Source: SIG440 sp045587485 (lineage in GTDB: Bacteria > Bacillota > Clostridia > Monoglobales > Monoglobaceae). Taken from it: a stretch of 35,354 nucleotides of DNA. A model generated the notes under the pieces. That model worked only from the letters and a program-made list of their open reading frames with translations. It made no database searches and was not told where the DNA came from. Positions 13,927 to 21,391 of the stretch are shown here, in pieces (position 1 is the first letter of the stretch; each line of letters opens with the position of its first letter). Made by a program: the position numbers and the translations under genes. The stretch spans positions 1 to 35,354 of the forward strand of contig JAZNCI010000050.1 in the NCBI GenBank assembly GCA_045587485.1. The letters are read 5' to 3'.

Positions 13927-14487
13927 TTATTCTTTTTCAAGATGAGTGATTTTTTCAGTAAGTAACTTAAAAAGATTTGCCGAAACTGATACCTGCATAA
14001 TAAGGTCGTTCATTCGGTCTTGATTGTTGCCTTCAAGTGTAAAAATTGGGTCAGCAACCGCACGAGTTTTTGTAAAAACATAGTTGAATGCAGTATGTTG
14101 ATTTTTAACAAAGGAATCATAAGTTTTGCGCACTTCTTCTTCGTCAATTCCAACAGGTATAATCTGTTGAATGGTTGACATATCCAAAGTCTGTTTAAGT
14201 GTGCACACAATCAACAGATATGCAAGGTGTATTTTTGAATATTTTTTTTTGTTTGGTGCAGGCATAATCCCAAGCTTAACATAGTTGTTTATCATCGACG
14301 GGGTAAGAGGTCGGTTTAATTCAATTGTTGAACTTGGTACTTCAAGACATTTTGTCACCACAGACACCACCTGGTCCATATATAACTCAATATCAGGTAA
14401 TAAATCCCATGTTGGAAGTGTATAATTTGTCAGCACCTGTTCAAGCTCTGTAAAGGCAGATATTAATTTTTCTTTTTTTACATACAT
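13927..14487 (-). CDS. DUF1836 (MerR-like HTH) protein
   Basis: A 186-residue protein. TWDLLPDIELYMDQVVSVV (26-44) and LTPSMINNYVKLGIMPAPNK (61-80) followed by KYSKIHLAYLLIVCTLKQTL are the typical DUF1836 signature. The NNYVKLGIMP region resembles the MerR winged helix, so a DNA-binding regulator is inferred, but targets are unknown. AAGGATGA precedes ATG 14487. It is transcribed divergently from the acyl-CoA ligase, sharing a 143-bp control region with back-to-back promoters; control of that gene or of itself is plausible. Confidence 0.85.
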   Translation of the reverse strand: MYVKKEKLISAFTELEQVLTNYTLPTWDLLPDIELYMDQVVSVVTKCLEVPSSTIELNRPLTPSMINNYVKLGIMPAPNKKKYSKIHLAYLLIVCTLKQTLDMSTIQQIIPVGIDEEEVRKTYDSFVKNQHTAFNYVFTKTRAVADPIFTLEGNNQDRMNDLIMQVSVSANLFKLLTEKITHLEKE

Positions 14488-14518
14488 TTAAAAGTCATCC
14501 TTTTGTTTTTTTAACATA

Positions 14519-14547
14519 ATTATACAATATCTTTAAAAAAAATTCAA
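14519..14547 (-). promoter_or_regulatory. promoter of the DUF1836 gene
   Basis: On the minus strand: TTGAAT (14542-14547), 17-bp spacer, TATAAT (14519-14524). Confidence 0.75.
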
Positions 14548-14555
14548 GTTATTTC

Positions 14556-14584
14556 TTGACAAAGTTTCCTTTATATGTTAATCT
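14556..14584 (+). promoter_or_regulatory. promoter of the acyl-CoA ligase gene
   Basis: TTGACA (14556-14561), 17-bp spacer, TAATCT (14579-14584). It lies 8 bp from the -35 of the divergent promoter, so a regulator bound between could affect both. Confidence 0.6.
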
Positions 14585-14630
14585 AGTATTATAAACCAGA
14601 TTAAAAAGGGATTAAGATGGAGGATTAAAT

Positions 14631-16217
14631 ATGTACAAAAAGTATTCACATTTAAGAGAAATGATCGAAACTTGTGCAGTTAAGTATGAAAACAACATTG
14701 CATTTAAAATAAAGAAGAAAGACGAAAATAAAAAGGTTTATTATGATGAGATAACATATTCAAGATTTGCTAGCGAGGTGGAGTATCTTGCCCGTGCATT
14801 TATGGAAAAAGGATTGGCAGGCAAGCGTATTGCTGTAATAGGCAAAAACAGCTACGAATGGATTGTGGTATTTCTTGCGGCAATTTCGGCCGGCGGAGTA
14901 ATAGTTCCCTTGGACAGAGGTCTTCTGGATTATGAAATTAAAGACCAACTTAAACGTTCTGAAGCAGAGGCTCTTTTCTACGGCGGCGAATTTAAAGACA
15001 GAGTAGGAAATTATAACATATTTAAAGTGTGCACCGAAGATAAGGAATTTCAGGACTTACTTACCTCAGGCAAAGTTGCAGATAATAAAGCTGAATATAA
15101 TGCTATTGAAATCAACATACACGAAATGACAGTTTTGCTCTTTACATCAGGAACAACATCTGCATCAAAGGCTGTTATGCTTTCACAGAATAATCTGACC
15201 TCTAATATTTACGGTATGAGCCTTTGGGAAAAATTTTACGAAACAGATGTAAATATGGCATTATTACCGCTTCATCACACATTTGGTATGGTGCAGACTA
15301 TGCTGTTCCTTTCTATGGGTATGTGTAACGTATTCTGCGAAGGTTTGAGAATTGCCAAATGCTTAAACGAATATGGTGTAACAATTTTTGTAGGTGTTCC
15401 CAGAATCATTGAGGAAATGATGCTTGCTGTAAACAGAAAAATTGAAGCACAAGGCAAGACAAAAATTATTAAAATTGCGCTTAAAGTGTCAAATGCTTTG
15501 AGAAAAGTTGGCATTGACATCCGCCGTAAGGTGTTCAAGCAGATTTTGGACGGTATGGGCGGAAGATTGCGCCTTATTATTATTGGCGCTGCCGCAGCAT
15601 CACCTGATGTTCTTGACTTTTTTAACAATATTGGAGTCCTTTCTATTCAGGGATATGGTTTGACAGAAACATCTCCCGTTCTTACAGCAGAAAATGATAC
15701 TCATATGCGTAAAGGCTCGGTTGGCCCTGCAATTCCAGGTGTTGAAATAAAGATTGACAATCCTGGAGAAAACGGTATAGGAGAAATTATTGCCCGTGGC
15801 GAAAATATAATGCTTGGATATTATAACGAGCCCGAAAAAACCGACGAAATCATCAAAGACGGATGGCTGCATACCGGAGATATGGGTATAAAAGATAAAG
15901 ATGGTTTTGTGTTTATCTGCGGAAGGAAGAAGAATGTAATTGTTCTTTCGAACGGAAAAAACGTATTCCCAGAGGAAATAGAAACACTTGTAAACCTTTC
16001 GCCAGCCATAAAAGAATGTATTGTCTATGCCGAAGGTGATGATATTTGCTGTAGAATCGTTGAAGATGAAAGGTTTGAAGGCAATAGGAAAGAGGCAATA
16101 GAGGAGCATATTTCGACTGTCAATGAACAATTAATAAGATATAAACAGATTAACAGATATACCGTTCAAGAAACAGAAATGGCAAAAACAACCACAGGAA
16201 AAATAAAAAGATACTAA
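14631..16217 (+). CDS. AMP-binding acyl-CoA ligase (long-chain fatty acid type)
   Basis: A 528-residue adenylate-forming enzyme, likely activating a fatty acid to its acyl-CoA via acyl-AMP. The phosphate loop is LLFTSGTTSASKAVMLS, A5 is GYGLTETSPVL, A7 is GWLHTGDMG, A8 GRKKNVIVLSNGKNVFPEEI, and the C-terminal catalytic lysine lies in TTTGKIKRY at the very end. The hinge and NGKNVFPEEIE match long-chain acyl-CoA or acyl-ACP synthetases of anaerobes. The C-terminus is short, stopping two residues after the TGKIKR lysine motif. GGAGG precedes ATG 14631. Substrate chain length cannot be judged. Confidence 0.88.
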   Translation: MYKKYSHLREMIETCAVKYENNIAFKIKKKDENKKVYYDEITYSRFASEVEYLARAFMEKGLAGKRIAVIGKNSYEWIVVFLAAISAGGVIVPLDRGLLDYEIKDQLKRSEAEALFYGGEFKDRVGNYNIFKVCTEDKEFQDLLTSGKVADNKAEYNAIEINIHEMTVLLFTSGTTSASKAVMLSQNNLTSNIYGMSLWEKFYETDVNMALLPLHHTFGMVQTMLFLSMGMCNVFCEGLRIAKCLNEYGVTIFVGVPRIIEEMMLAVNRKIEAQGKTKIIKIALKVSNALRKVGIDIRRKVFKQILDGMGGRLRLIIIGAAAASPDVLDFFNNIGVLSIQGYGLTETSPVLTAENDTHMRKGSVGPAIPGVEIKIDNPGENGIGEIIARGENIMLGYYNEPEKTDEIIKDGWLHTGDMGIKDKDGFVFICGRKKNVIVLSNGKNVFPEEIETLVNLSPAIKECIVYAEGDDICCRIVEDERFEGNRKEAIEEHISTVNEQLIRYKQINRYTVQETEMAKTTTGKIKRY

Positions 16218-16226
16218 TATAAATTT

Positions 16227-16258
16227 AAAAACCGTCGGTTTTAATAAACTGACGGTTT
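16227..16258 (+). terminator. terminator after the acyl-CoA ligase gene
   Basis: AAAACCGTC (about 16228-16236) and GACGGTTT (16251-16258) pair around an AT-rich loop. Confidence 0.75.
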
Positions 16259-16271
16259 AAATACACAATTA

Positions 16272-16299
16272 AGTTTACATAATAATATTATTGTAATTT
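16272..16299. other. dif-like 28-mer at the 3' end of the recombinase gene
   Basis: Left arm AGTTTACATAA (16272-16282), centre TAATAT, right arm TATTGTAATTT (16289-16299). The left arm is the exact complement of the XerD-side arm TTATGTAAACT of Firmicutes dif sites as I remember it. The two arms align to each other at 7 of 11 positions around a common TTACA. The right arm fits dif poorly. It touches the recombinase stop codon. Confidence 0.4.
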
Positions 16300-17273
16300 T
16301 ATTCAACTTTTTCTTTTTTGATAGAAGAGAGGGGGTTAGCTGAAACCGCTTCTTTAAGCTGTTCGTTGCTTACATGTGTATAAATCTCGGTTGTTGTAAG
16401 TTGTTCGTGTCCAAGAATTTCCTGAAGTGCTCTTATATTAACGCCTGATTGATACATAAGTGTTGCGGCTGTGTGCCTTAATTTATGTGTAGTATATTTA
16501 TGAGGGTCAAGACCCAGTTTTTTTACGTTAATTTCAACAATATATTGAACTGTTCGCCGGCTGATTCGTTGGTTTCGCGATGATAAAAACAATGCTTTTT
16601 TATCTGATGCCGTTGCAGTTTGATTGTTACGCACAGTCATATATGCTGAAATTGCATCAAGACACGCATCGTTAAGATAAATCGTGCGCTCTTTGTTACC
16701 CTTGCCGACAACTGTCAGTTTATCACCCCGTATATCAGTAATATTTATCCCAACAAGTTCTGCCAGACGCATACCGCAGTTTAAAAATAATGTTATTATG
16801 CAATAATCTCTTAAAGCGTTTTTCCCCTCGATGCCGCTAAGTAAATCAATGCTGTCCTCAAGGGTAAAATGAACAGGAAGGCGTTTTCTGAGCTTAATTG
16901 TTTCCAAATCTGTTGTGGGGTTAGATTCAAGAATGTTTGACTTGCAAAGATATTTAAAATATGAACGAATTGACGCAATTTTTCTTGCACGTGATGATGG
17001 AGAATTGTCACGTTCACGATTAAGAAAATTCATATATTCATAAATTAAATTTAAATCAACTTTTTTTATATATGATAAATCGACATCCAAAATATCCAAA
17101 GAATCAAAATCTGTATCATCAGAAAGATTATTGATTTTAATCTTCAGAAATCTATAAAAAGCACGCAAATCAAAATAATAGCTTTCAGCAGTCTTTTTGG
17201 ATTTACCCTGAATGTTTTCGATATATAACAAAAAGGAAATCAACGGTTCAGGCGCATCTGAAAACTTATTCAT
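16299..17273 (-). CDS. Xer-type tyrosine recombinase
   Basis: A 324-residue site-specific recombinase. The N-terminal SAM-like core-binding domain (about 8-115, KTAESYYFDLRAFYRFL, ARKIASIRSYFKYL) is followed by the catalytic domain. All catalytic residues are present: Arg169 (CGMRLAELVG), Lys192 (GKGNKERTIYL), His263 and Arg266 (HKLRHTAATLM), His289 (LGHEQLTTTEIYTH) and the nucleophile Tyr298. Length and motifs match XerC/XerD, which resolve chromosome dimers at dif, with a ~20-residue acidic insertion near 48-68. No integrase-type N-terminal arm is present. The gene has its own promoter, and a dif-like palindrome sits in its 5' leader. A role as the sole chromosomal Xer protein is inferred; a solitary integrase is the alternative. 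Confidence 0.9.
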   Translation of the reverse strand: MNKFSDAPEPLISFLLYIENIQGKSKKTAESYYFDLRAFYRFLKIKINNLSDDTDFDSLDILDVDLSYIKKVDLNLIYEYMNFLNRERDNSPSSRARKIASIRSYFKYLCKSNILESNPTTDLETIKLRKRLPVHFTLEDSIDLLSGIEGKNALRDYCIITLFLNCGMRLAELVGINITDIRGDKLTVVGKGNKERTIYLNDACLDAISAYMTVRNNQTATASDKKALFLSSRNQRISRRTVQYIVEINVKKLGLDPHKYTTHKLRHTAATLMYQSGVNIRALQEILGHEQLTTTEIYTHVSNEQLKEAVSANPLSSIKKEKVE

Positions 17274-17292
17274 ACAAAATACCCTCTTTCTA

Positions 17293-17320
17293 ATTGCACA
17301 TAATTTTTATTATGTGCAAT
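17293..17320. other. dif-like site, perfectly symmetric, in the recombinase 5' leader
   Basis: Left arm ATTGCACATAA (17293-17303), centre TTTTTA (17304-17309), right arm TTATGTGCAAT (17310-17320): the 11-6-11 layout of dif. The E. coli dif arms are GGTGCGCATAA and TTATGTTAAAT; by eye 8 and 9 of 11 positions agree. The inverted repeat extends to 14 bp per side (17291-17322) so only the middle TTTT is asymmetric. It lies 20 bp upstream of the recombinase start codon and 13 bp after its -10 box. As RNA it would also form a 14-bp hairpin, so an operator or mRNA stabiliser are alternatives. Confidence 0.6.
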
Positions 17321-17333
17321 TACCTATATTCAA

Positions 17334-17362
17334 ATTATACCACACCTTTTCAAAGAAATCAA
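17334..17362 (-). promoter_or_regulatory. promoter of the recombinase gene
   Basis: On the minus strand: TTGATT (17357-17362), 17-bp spacer, TATAAT (17334-17339). The dif-like site lies between this promoter and the GAGGG ribosome binding site. Confidence 0.8.
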
Positions 17363-17371
17363 TACCTTTTT

Positions 17372-17414
17372 AAAAAAATATTGCTCAACATATCCGGAAA
17401 TTTGTTGAGCAATA
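17372..17414 (-). terminator. terminator after ytxC
   Basis: On the minus strand TATTGCTCAACA pairs perfectly with TGTTGAGCAATA (17379-17414), followed by T7 (17372-17378). Confidence 0.9.
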
Positions 17415-17420
17415 AATATT

Positions 17421-18251
17421 TCATTTATCCCTGTCGCATATCTCACAGCCACAGCATATCGAAAACCTGTCTTTAAAAATTGCTTTAATTGTTTTTGCGA
17501 TGTTTTGATTTTCAAATTTTTCTGTGCTGTGCCAAATTATTCTCTTTGGCGACAATTTAATCAGAATACTTATCAGCATATCTTCATTTGTTAAGAAATT
17601 TTCTATTTGATTAAATGAAGTTGTTTTTTCTATACTAAGTCTTATATTTGTTTTTGTAAAATCAAAAAACAAAAATTCGCCATTTGATTTTCGGCTTATA
17701 TGCAGTAAATCAATCATAGGCTGAGATTTATCAAGATATACACTTAAAAGATTGATAAATTCATCATATTCCTTCTCTATATAGAATTTTTCGGTTGCAT
17801 CATACAAAAGGTTGTATAATTCCTGTCTGTATTCGTCAAGTCTGAAACGTACAAATCCATCTATATGAATTGAATTTTGAAACTTTAAATAATTTGTTAT
17901 TTTTTTAACAATATATACTTTATCACAAAAGTACCTGATAAAATCCTTTTTTTCGATTACTCTTGAAATTATCTGCTGTTTATCATAATCGTTATCTACA
18001 AAATCTGAATGTAGTATTTCAGACAAAAACTCGGGTTCATAGTTGTGCAGTATCCATTCGCTTAATAGCTCAGCAATTTGTTCTGTGGGAAGTTTTCTAT
18101 GGCTTTTAATCCTAAAAATGTATCTTTTCTTCTTCTTTCCCGGTATCTCTTCAACTATGAAATAATCCATATTGTTGTCGGTTGACTTGACAATTTTATC
18201 TATAACATCTTTTAAATTAATACCGGATGAAATTTCAAGACAGTTTAACAA
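17421..18251 (-). CDS. ytxC: YtxC-like sporulation protein
   Basis: A 276-residue protein. The central part, IDGFVRFRLDEYRQELYNLL followed by EKEYDEFINLLSVYLDKSQP and IDLLHI, is the characteristic YtxC block. The protein ends with a cysteine cluster, CCGCEICDR. YtxC proteins are linked to endospore formation in Bacillus and Clostridia; the molecular function is unknown. The only in-frame start after the upstream TGA is TTG 18251, with GGAGG 11 nt before it. An ATG nearer the ribosome binding site (18255-18257) opens a frame that stops after three codons. It follows the DUF6873 gene by 34 bp and ends the uvrC operon. Confidence 0.75.
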   Translation of the reverse strand: MLNCLEISSGINLKDVIDKIVKSTDNNMDYFIVEEIPGKKKKRYIFRIKSHRKLPTEQIAELLSEWILHNYEPEFLSEILHSDFVDNDYDKQQIISRVIEKKDFIRYFCDKVYIVKKITNYLKFQNSIHIDGFVRFRLDEYRQELYNLLYDATEKFYIEKEYDEFINLLSVYLDKSQPMIDLLHISRKSNGEFLFFDFTKTNIRLSIEKTTSFNQIENFLTNEDMLISILIKLSPKRIIWHSTEKFENQNIAKTIKAIFKDRFSICCGCEICDRDK

Positions 18252-18285
18252 GCCATTATCACCCTCCTTCTTTCACGTGTCAAAT

Positions 18286-18996
18286 TTAAAAATTATTATT
18301 AAAAAATAATATACTTCCAAAATCTTTAAGCTTGGTTTGCGATAAACAAATTATGTCAACTTTCCTGTCATTTATAAATTTTTTTATCTCTTTAAAATAA
18401 GAACATTTTGAAATATCACCATAAAAGGCAATCTGTCGTTGGTTAACAAACCCTGACGCACCGCCTATAAAACCGTTATCAAAGTTTTTAAGCTCAACTT
18501 CTCCGACAGGGATTTTAAGCACATCCATGCCGTTTGCAGATAATGCCCTGTACAGACCGACATCCTCTGTTATAACGGAATTTTCATCAATAATACAAAG
18601 ATTACACTTTGTATAGCCTTGATTAACATTTAAGAATTCATACCCCAATTTTGAATATAGATTCTTGATGACAGAATCTGTATATTCAAGGTTTCCTATT
18701 ATTTTTTTACCCACTTTCGCTACATTATATGCACAATCACCGGGATATGTGCCGTCGGGGTCTTTTGCACCTTTATACAATATAATTTTGTCAAGAATAA
18801 TATCTCTGTAATATTTGTATGCAGACGGAGCAACAACCGCAAGATTTTCTGTTATAAAATGTATCTGCATATCCGGATGAGTATTTACCGGTTTGTATAA
18901 AAAATCAAGGCTACAGGATTTATAATATTGAATTTTATTCATATCAAGAGCTTTAAAAAGCTCTAAATCTGCACATTTGTCAACAATAACTGCCAT
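18286..18996 (-). CDS. DUF6873-like protein (GME / amidinotransferase fold)
   Basis: A 236-residue protein. HPDMQIHFITENLAVVAPSA (40-59) and YPGDCAYNVAKVGKKIIGNL (about 84-103) followed by INVNQGYTKCN-type and DVGLYRALSANGMDVLKIPVG segments match, as I recall, a clostridial family placed in the guanidino-group-modifying fold. A catalytic role is not established; LCIIDENSVITEDVG and GFIGGASGFV (about 173-182) resemble conserved turns of that fold. AAGGATAA precedes ATG 18996, which lies inside the last codons' spacing of uvrC (3 bp gap), so the two are translationally linked. Confidence 0.6.
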   Translation of the reverse strand: MAVIVDKCADLELFKALDMNKIQYYKSCSLDFLYKPVNTHPDMQIHFITENLAVVAPSAYKYYRDIILDKIILYKGAKDPDGTYPGDCAYNVAKVGKKIIGNLEYTDSVIKNLYSKLGYEFLNVNQGYTKCNLCIIDENSVITEDVGLYRALSANGMDVLKIPVGEVELKNFDNGFIGGASGFVNQRQIAFYGDISKCSYFKEIKKFINDRKVDIICLSQTKLKDFGSILFFNNNF

Positions 18997-18999
18997 ATA

Positions 19000-20853
19000 T
19001 TATTTATCCTTATTAAAAAATTTAAATACTTTTTCTGCAACGTTTGACGGTAATTCTGTCTTAAGCTCTTCAAGAGTTGCTTTTTTTATTGCATCTAATC
19101 CTGCAAAGGATTTTAAAAGCTTTATTCGTGTTGCAGGCCCAACGCCGGGGATATTCTCAAGTTCTGAGTGTATGTTCTTTTTTTCGTGTTTTTTTCGACT
19201 TGCATTTATTGCAAAACGATGAACCTCATCCTGAATTCCCGCAAGAAATCTGAAAAGCTCGGATTTTTTATCAATATAAAGCTCTGTTTTTTCGTCTGTT
19301 ATACCACGTGTCTGGTGTGTTTTGTCTTTAACAAGACCGAAAACAGGGATGTCTTCACCCATTGTTTCAAGGAGCAGTTTAACAGCCGAAACGTGCCCTT
19401 TGCCGCCATCGAGCAAAATAAGGTCAGGCAAGGGCAAAAACTTTGATTTCTCAGTTGAAAGTTCTCCGTTTTTTATCATATCTTCTTCTTTGTATGCCTC
19501 ATTAATTCTGCGAAAAATAACCTCACAGGTGCTATCATAATCATTGGAGCCTTCAACTGTTTTTATATTGTATTTTCTATAAAGATTTTTTTGAGGAACG
19601 GCGTTGAGATACACAGTCTGTACACCCACCGAGGATGTCCCTGAAAAATTTGATATATCATACGACTCTATTTTAAATGGAGTTTTTGAAAGTTCGAGGA
19701 GCTCGGATAACTGTGACAGAATTCTATTCTGCTTTTCATGATTTTTATTTTTCATAAGCTGATACTTATACAATGATTCCTTTGCGTTTTTTACAACCAT
19801 TTTTGTAATTTCAGCCTTTTTTCCTTTTTGCGGTACTGTAAAGGTGATTTTATATCCCATAGTTACAGACAACCATTGAGAAACTGCATCTTTATCCTCA
19901 AAATCCTCGGAAATAAGTATCTCTTTAGGTATTTTTGAGAGTGTAAAGTAAAATTGCTTTACAAAGTTTTCCATAACCTCTGCTGATGATCCGAGTTCGT
20001 TTTCAAGTGTAAAGTATTCTGACCCTACAACGTTTCCTTTGCGATAGTAGAACACCTGTATACAATAGTTTGTTCCTTCTTTGTACAGGCCTATTACATC
20101 CATATTATTTTGCCCTGCGGATGATACCTTTTGATTCTCTCCCAACACCGTAATATTATTGATTTTATCTCTGTACATAGCTGCTTTTTCAAACTCAAGA
20201 TTTTGTGATGCATCCAACATTTTCATCTTCAGTTTTTCGACAAGTTCCTCATATTTTCCGTTAAGAACATCAGTCGCATCTGCTACCAAGGACTGATATT
20301 CCTCTTGCTTTATTATTCCTGCACAGGGTGCACTGCACTGTCCTATTTGATAATAAAGGCATGGTCTGTCGTTTATCTTGTTCAAAGTTTTTCTGCAACT
20401 GCGCAATTTAAACGCCTTGCGTATTTCCTCAACCGCCTCCTTTATACTAAGTGCAGTCATAAATGGCCCAAAATATATTCCTCCATCCTTTACAACACGT
20501 CGTGTCATAAATATGCGTGGATATGGTTCGTTTGCAGTTATTTTTATATATGGATACTGCTTGTCATCTTTTAGAAGTATATTATATTTAGGTCGGTGTT
20601 TTTTTATAAGATTACACTCAAGAGCAAGTGCTTCAGATTCAGAATCTGTAATTATATATTCAAAGTCATCTATCTGACTTACCATTGCGCGTGTTTTTGC
20701 CGTGTGGCTGGAAAGATTGACGAAATACTGACTTACACGGTTTTTTAAAGCCTTACTTTTGCCAACATAAAGAATATTGCCTTCCTTATCCTTCATTATA
20801 TATACTCCGGGGCATAAGGGCAGCGAGGACAGCTTTTTTTTGATATCAAACAT
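19000..20853 (-). CDS. uvrC: excinuclease ABC subunit C
   Basis: A 617-residue protein, full length for UvrC, which makes both incisions in nucleotide excision repair with UvrA and UvrB. The GIY-YIG nuclease is at the N-terminus (CPGVYIMKDKEGNILYVGKS, about 15-34). A Cys cluster follows (CRKT, CLYYQIGQCSAPCAG at about 155-180). The UVR motif (LEFEKAAMYRDKI) binds UvrB. The RNase H-like second nuclease spans about 380-540 (YDISNFSGTSSVG, PDLILLDGGKGHV). Helix-hairpin-helix repeats end the protein (ENIPGVGPATRIKLLKSFAG). AAGGAGGTGA precedes ATG 20853. It probably heads a uvrC, DUF6873, ytxC operon. Confidence 0.98.
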   Translation of the reverse strand: MFDIKKKLSSLPLCPGVYIMKDKEGNILYVGKSKALKNRVSQYFVNLSSHTAKTRAMVSQIDDFEYIITDSESEALALECNLIKKHRPKYNILLKDDKQYPYIKITANEPYPRIFMTRRVVKDGGIYFGPFMTALSIKEAVEEIRKAFKLRSCRKTLNKINDRPCLYYQIGQCSAPCAGIIKQEEYQSLVADATDVLNGKYEELVEKLKMKMLDASQNLEFEKAAMYRDKINNITVLGENQKVSSAGQNNMDVIGLYKEGTNYCIQVFYYRKGNVVGSEYFTLENELGSSAEVMENFVKQFYFTLSKIPKEILISEDFEDKDAVSQWLSVTMGYKITFTVPQKGKKAEITKMVVKNAKESLYKYQLMKNKNHEKQNRILSQLSELLELSKTPFKIESYDISNFSGTSSVGVQTVYLNAVPQKNLYRKYNIKTVEGSNDYDSTCEVIFRRINEAYKEEDMIKNGELSTEKSKFLPLPDLILLDGGKGHVSAVKLLLETMGEDIPVFGLVKDKTHQTRGITDEKTELYIDKKSELFRFLAGIQDEVHRFAINASRKKHEKKNIHSELENIPGVGPATRIKLLKSFAGLDAIKKATLEELKTELPSNVAEKVFKFFNKDK

Positions 20854-20919
20854 TTACACTCACCTCCTTGAAAAAGCTCCTTATATAAAATAAAATCACG
20901 TATTTTCCTTTATATCACA

Positions 20920-20947
20920 AAAATGCCTTACTTACGTAAGACATTTT
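20920..20947 (-). terminator. terminator after the HPr gene
   Basis: AAAATGCCTTAC (20920-20931) and GTAAGACATTTT (20936-20947) pair with one mismatch; minus-strand T-run follows. Confidence 0.75.
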
Positions 20948-20973
20948 TAACAAAGAAAATTTTATCAATTTAT

Positions 20974-21234
20974 TTATGCAAAATCGGATGATATTAAAGA
21001 TACAAGTTCATTAACTGCTTGTTCTTCATCAGAACCCTCAGCCATAATCGTGATGCTAACACCTTTTGTAACACCTAAGGATAATACGCCAAGCAGACTT
21101 TTTGCATTAACTCTTTTTTCGTCCTTTTCAACCCAGATGCTTGATTTGTATTCATTAGCTTTCTGGATAAAAAATGTAGCAGGTCTTGCGTGAAGACCAA
21201 CTTGATTCCGGACAACAATTTCCTTCAAAAACAT
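20974..21234 (-). CDS. ptsH: HPr family phosphocarrier protein
   Basis: An 86-residue cytoplasmic protein of the phosphotransferase system. The active-site His15 lies in GLHARPAT (13-20) and accepts phosphate from enzyme I. Ser46 lies in NAKSLLGVLSLGV, the regulatory site phosphorylated by HPr kinase in Gram-positive carbon catabolite control. Both residues being present makes it HPr rather than Crh (which lacks His15). There is no enzyme I gene next to it; in many Clostridia HPr is near uvrC/whiA rather than ptsI. AAGGAGC precedes ATG 21234. Confidence 0.93.
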   Translation of the reverse strand: MFLKEIVVRNQVGLHARPATFFIQKANEYKSSIWVEKDEKRVNAKSLLGVLSLGVTKGVSITIMAEGSDEEQAVNELVSLISSDFA

Positions 21235-21293
21235 AAAAACGCTCCTTTAGTCATATCCAAATCATAAATCATCAATTTAAAACTGTTATTTAT

Positions 21294-21322
21294 AGAATAC
21301 TAAAAATTTCATTATAAGTCAA
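21294..21322 (-). promoter_or_regulatory. HPr gene promoter
   Basis: On the minus strand: TTGACT (21317-21322), 17-bp spacer, TATTCT (21294-21299). The leader would be about 53 nt. Confidence 0.75.
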
Positions 21323-21391
21323 CACTTTTTTTAGGTTTTGTGAAAAATTTTCGATTTTTTTGTTAAATTATTGTCATTTTCCATTTCTTTT

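Noticed and set aside
16299..17273. Prophage or integrative element integrase
   Set aside because: Neighbouring genes are core functions, there is no adjacent tRNA or excisionase, and the protein has the short Xer layout.
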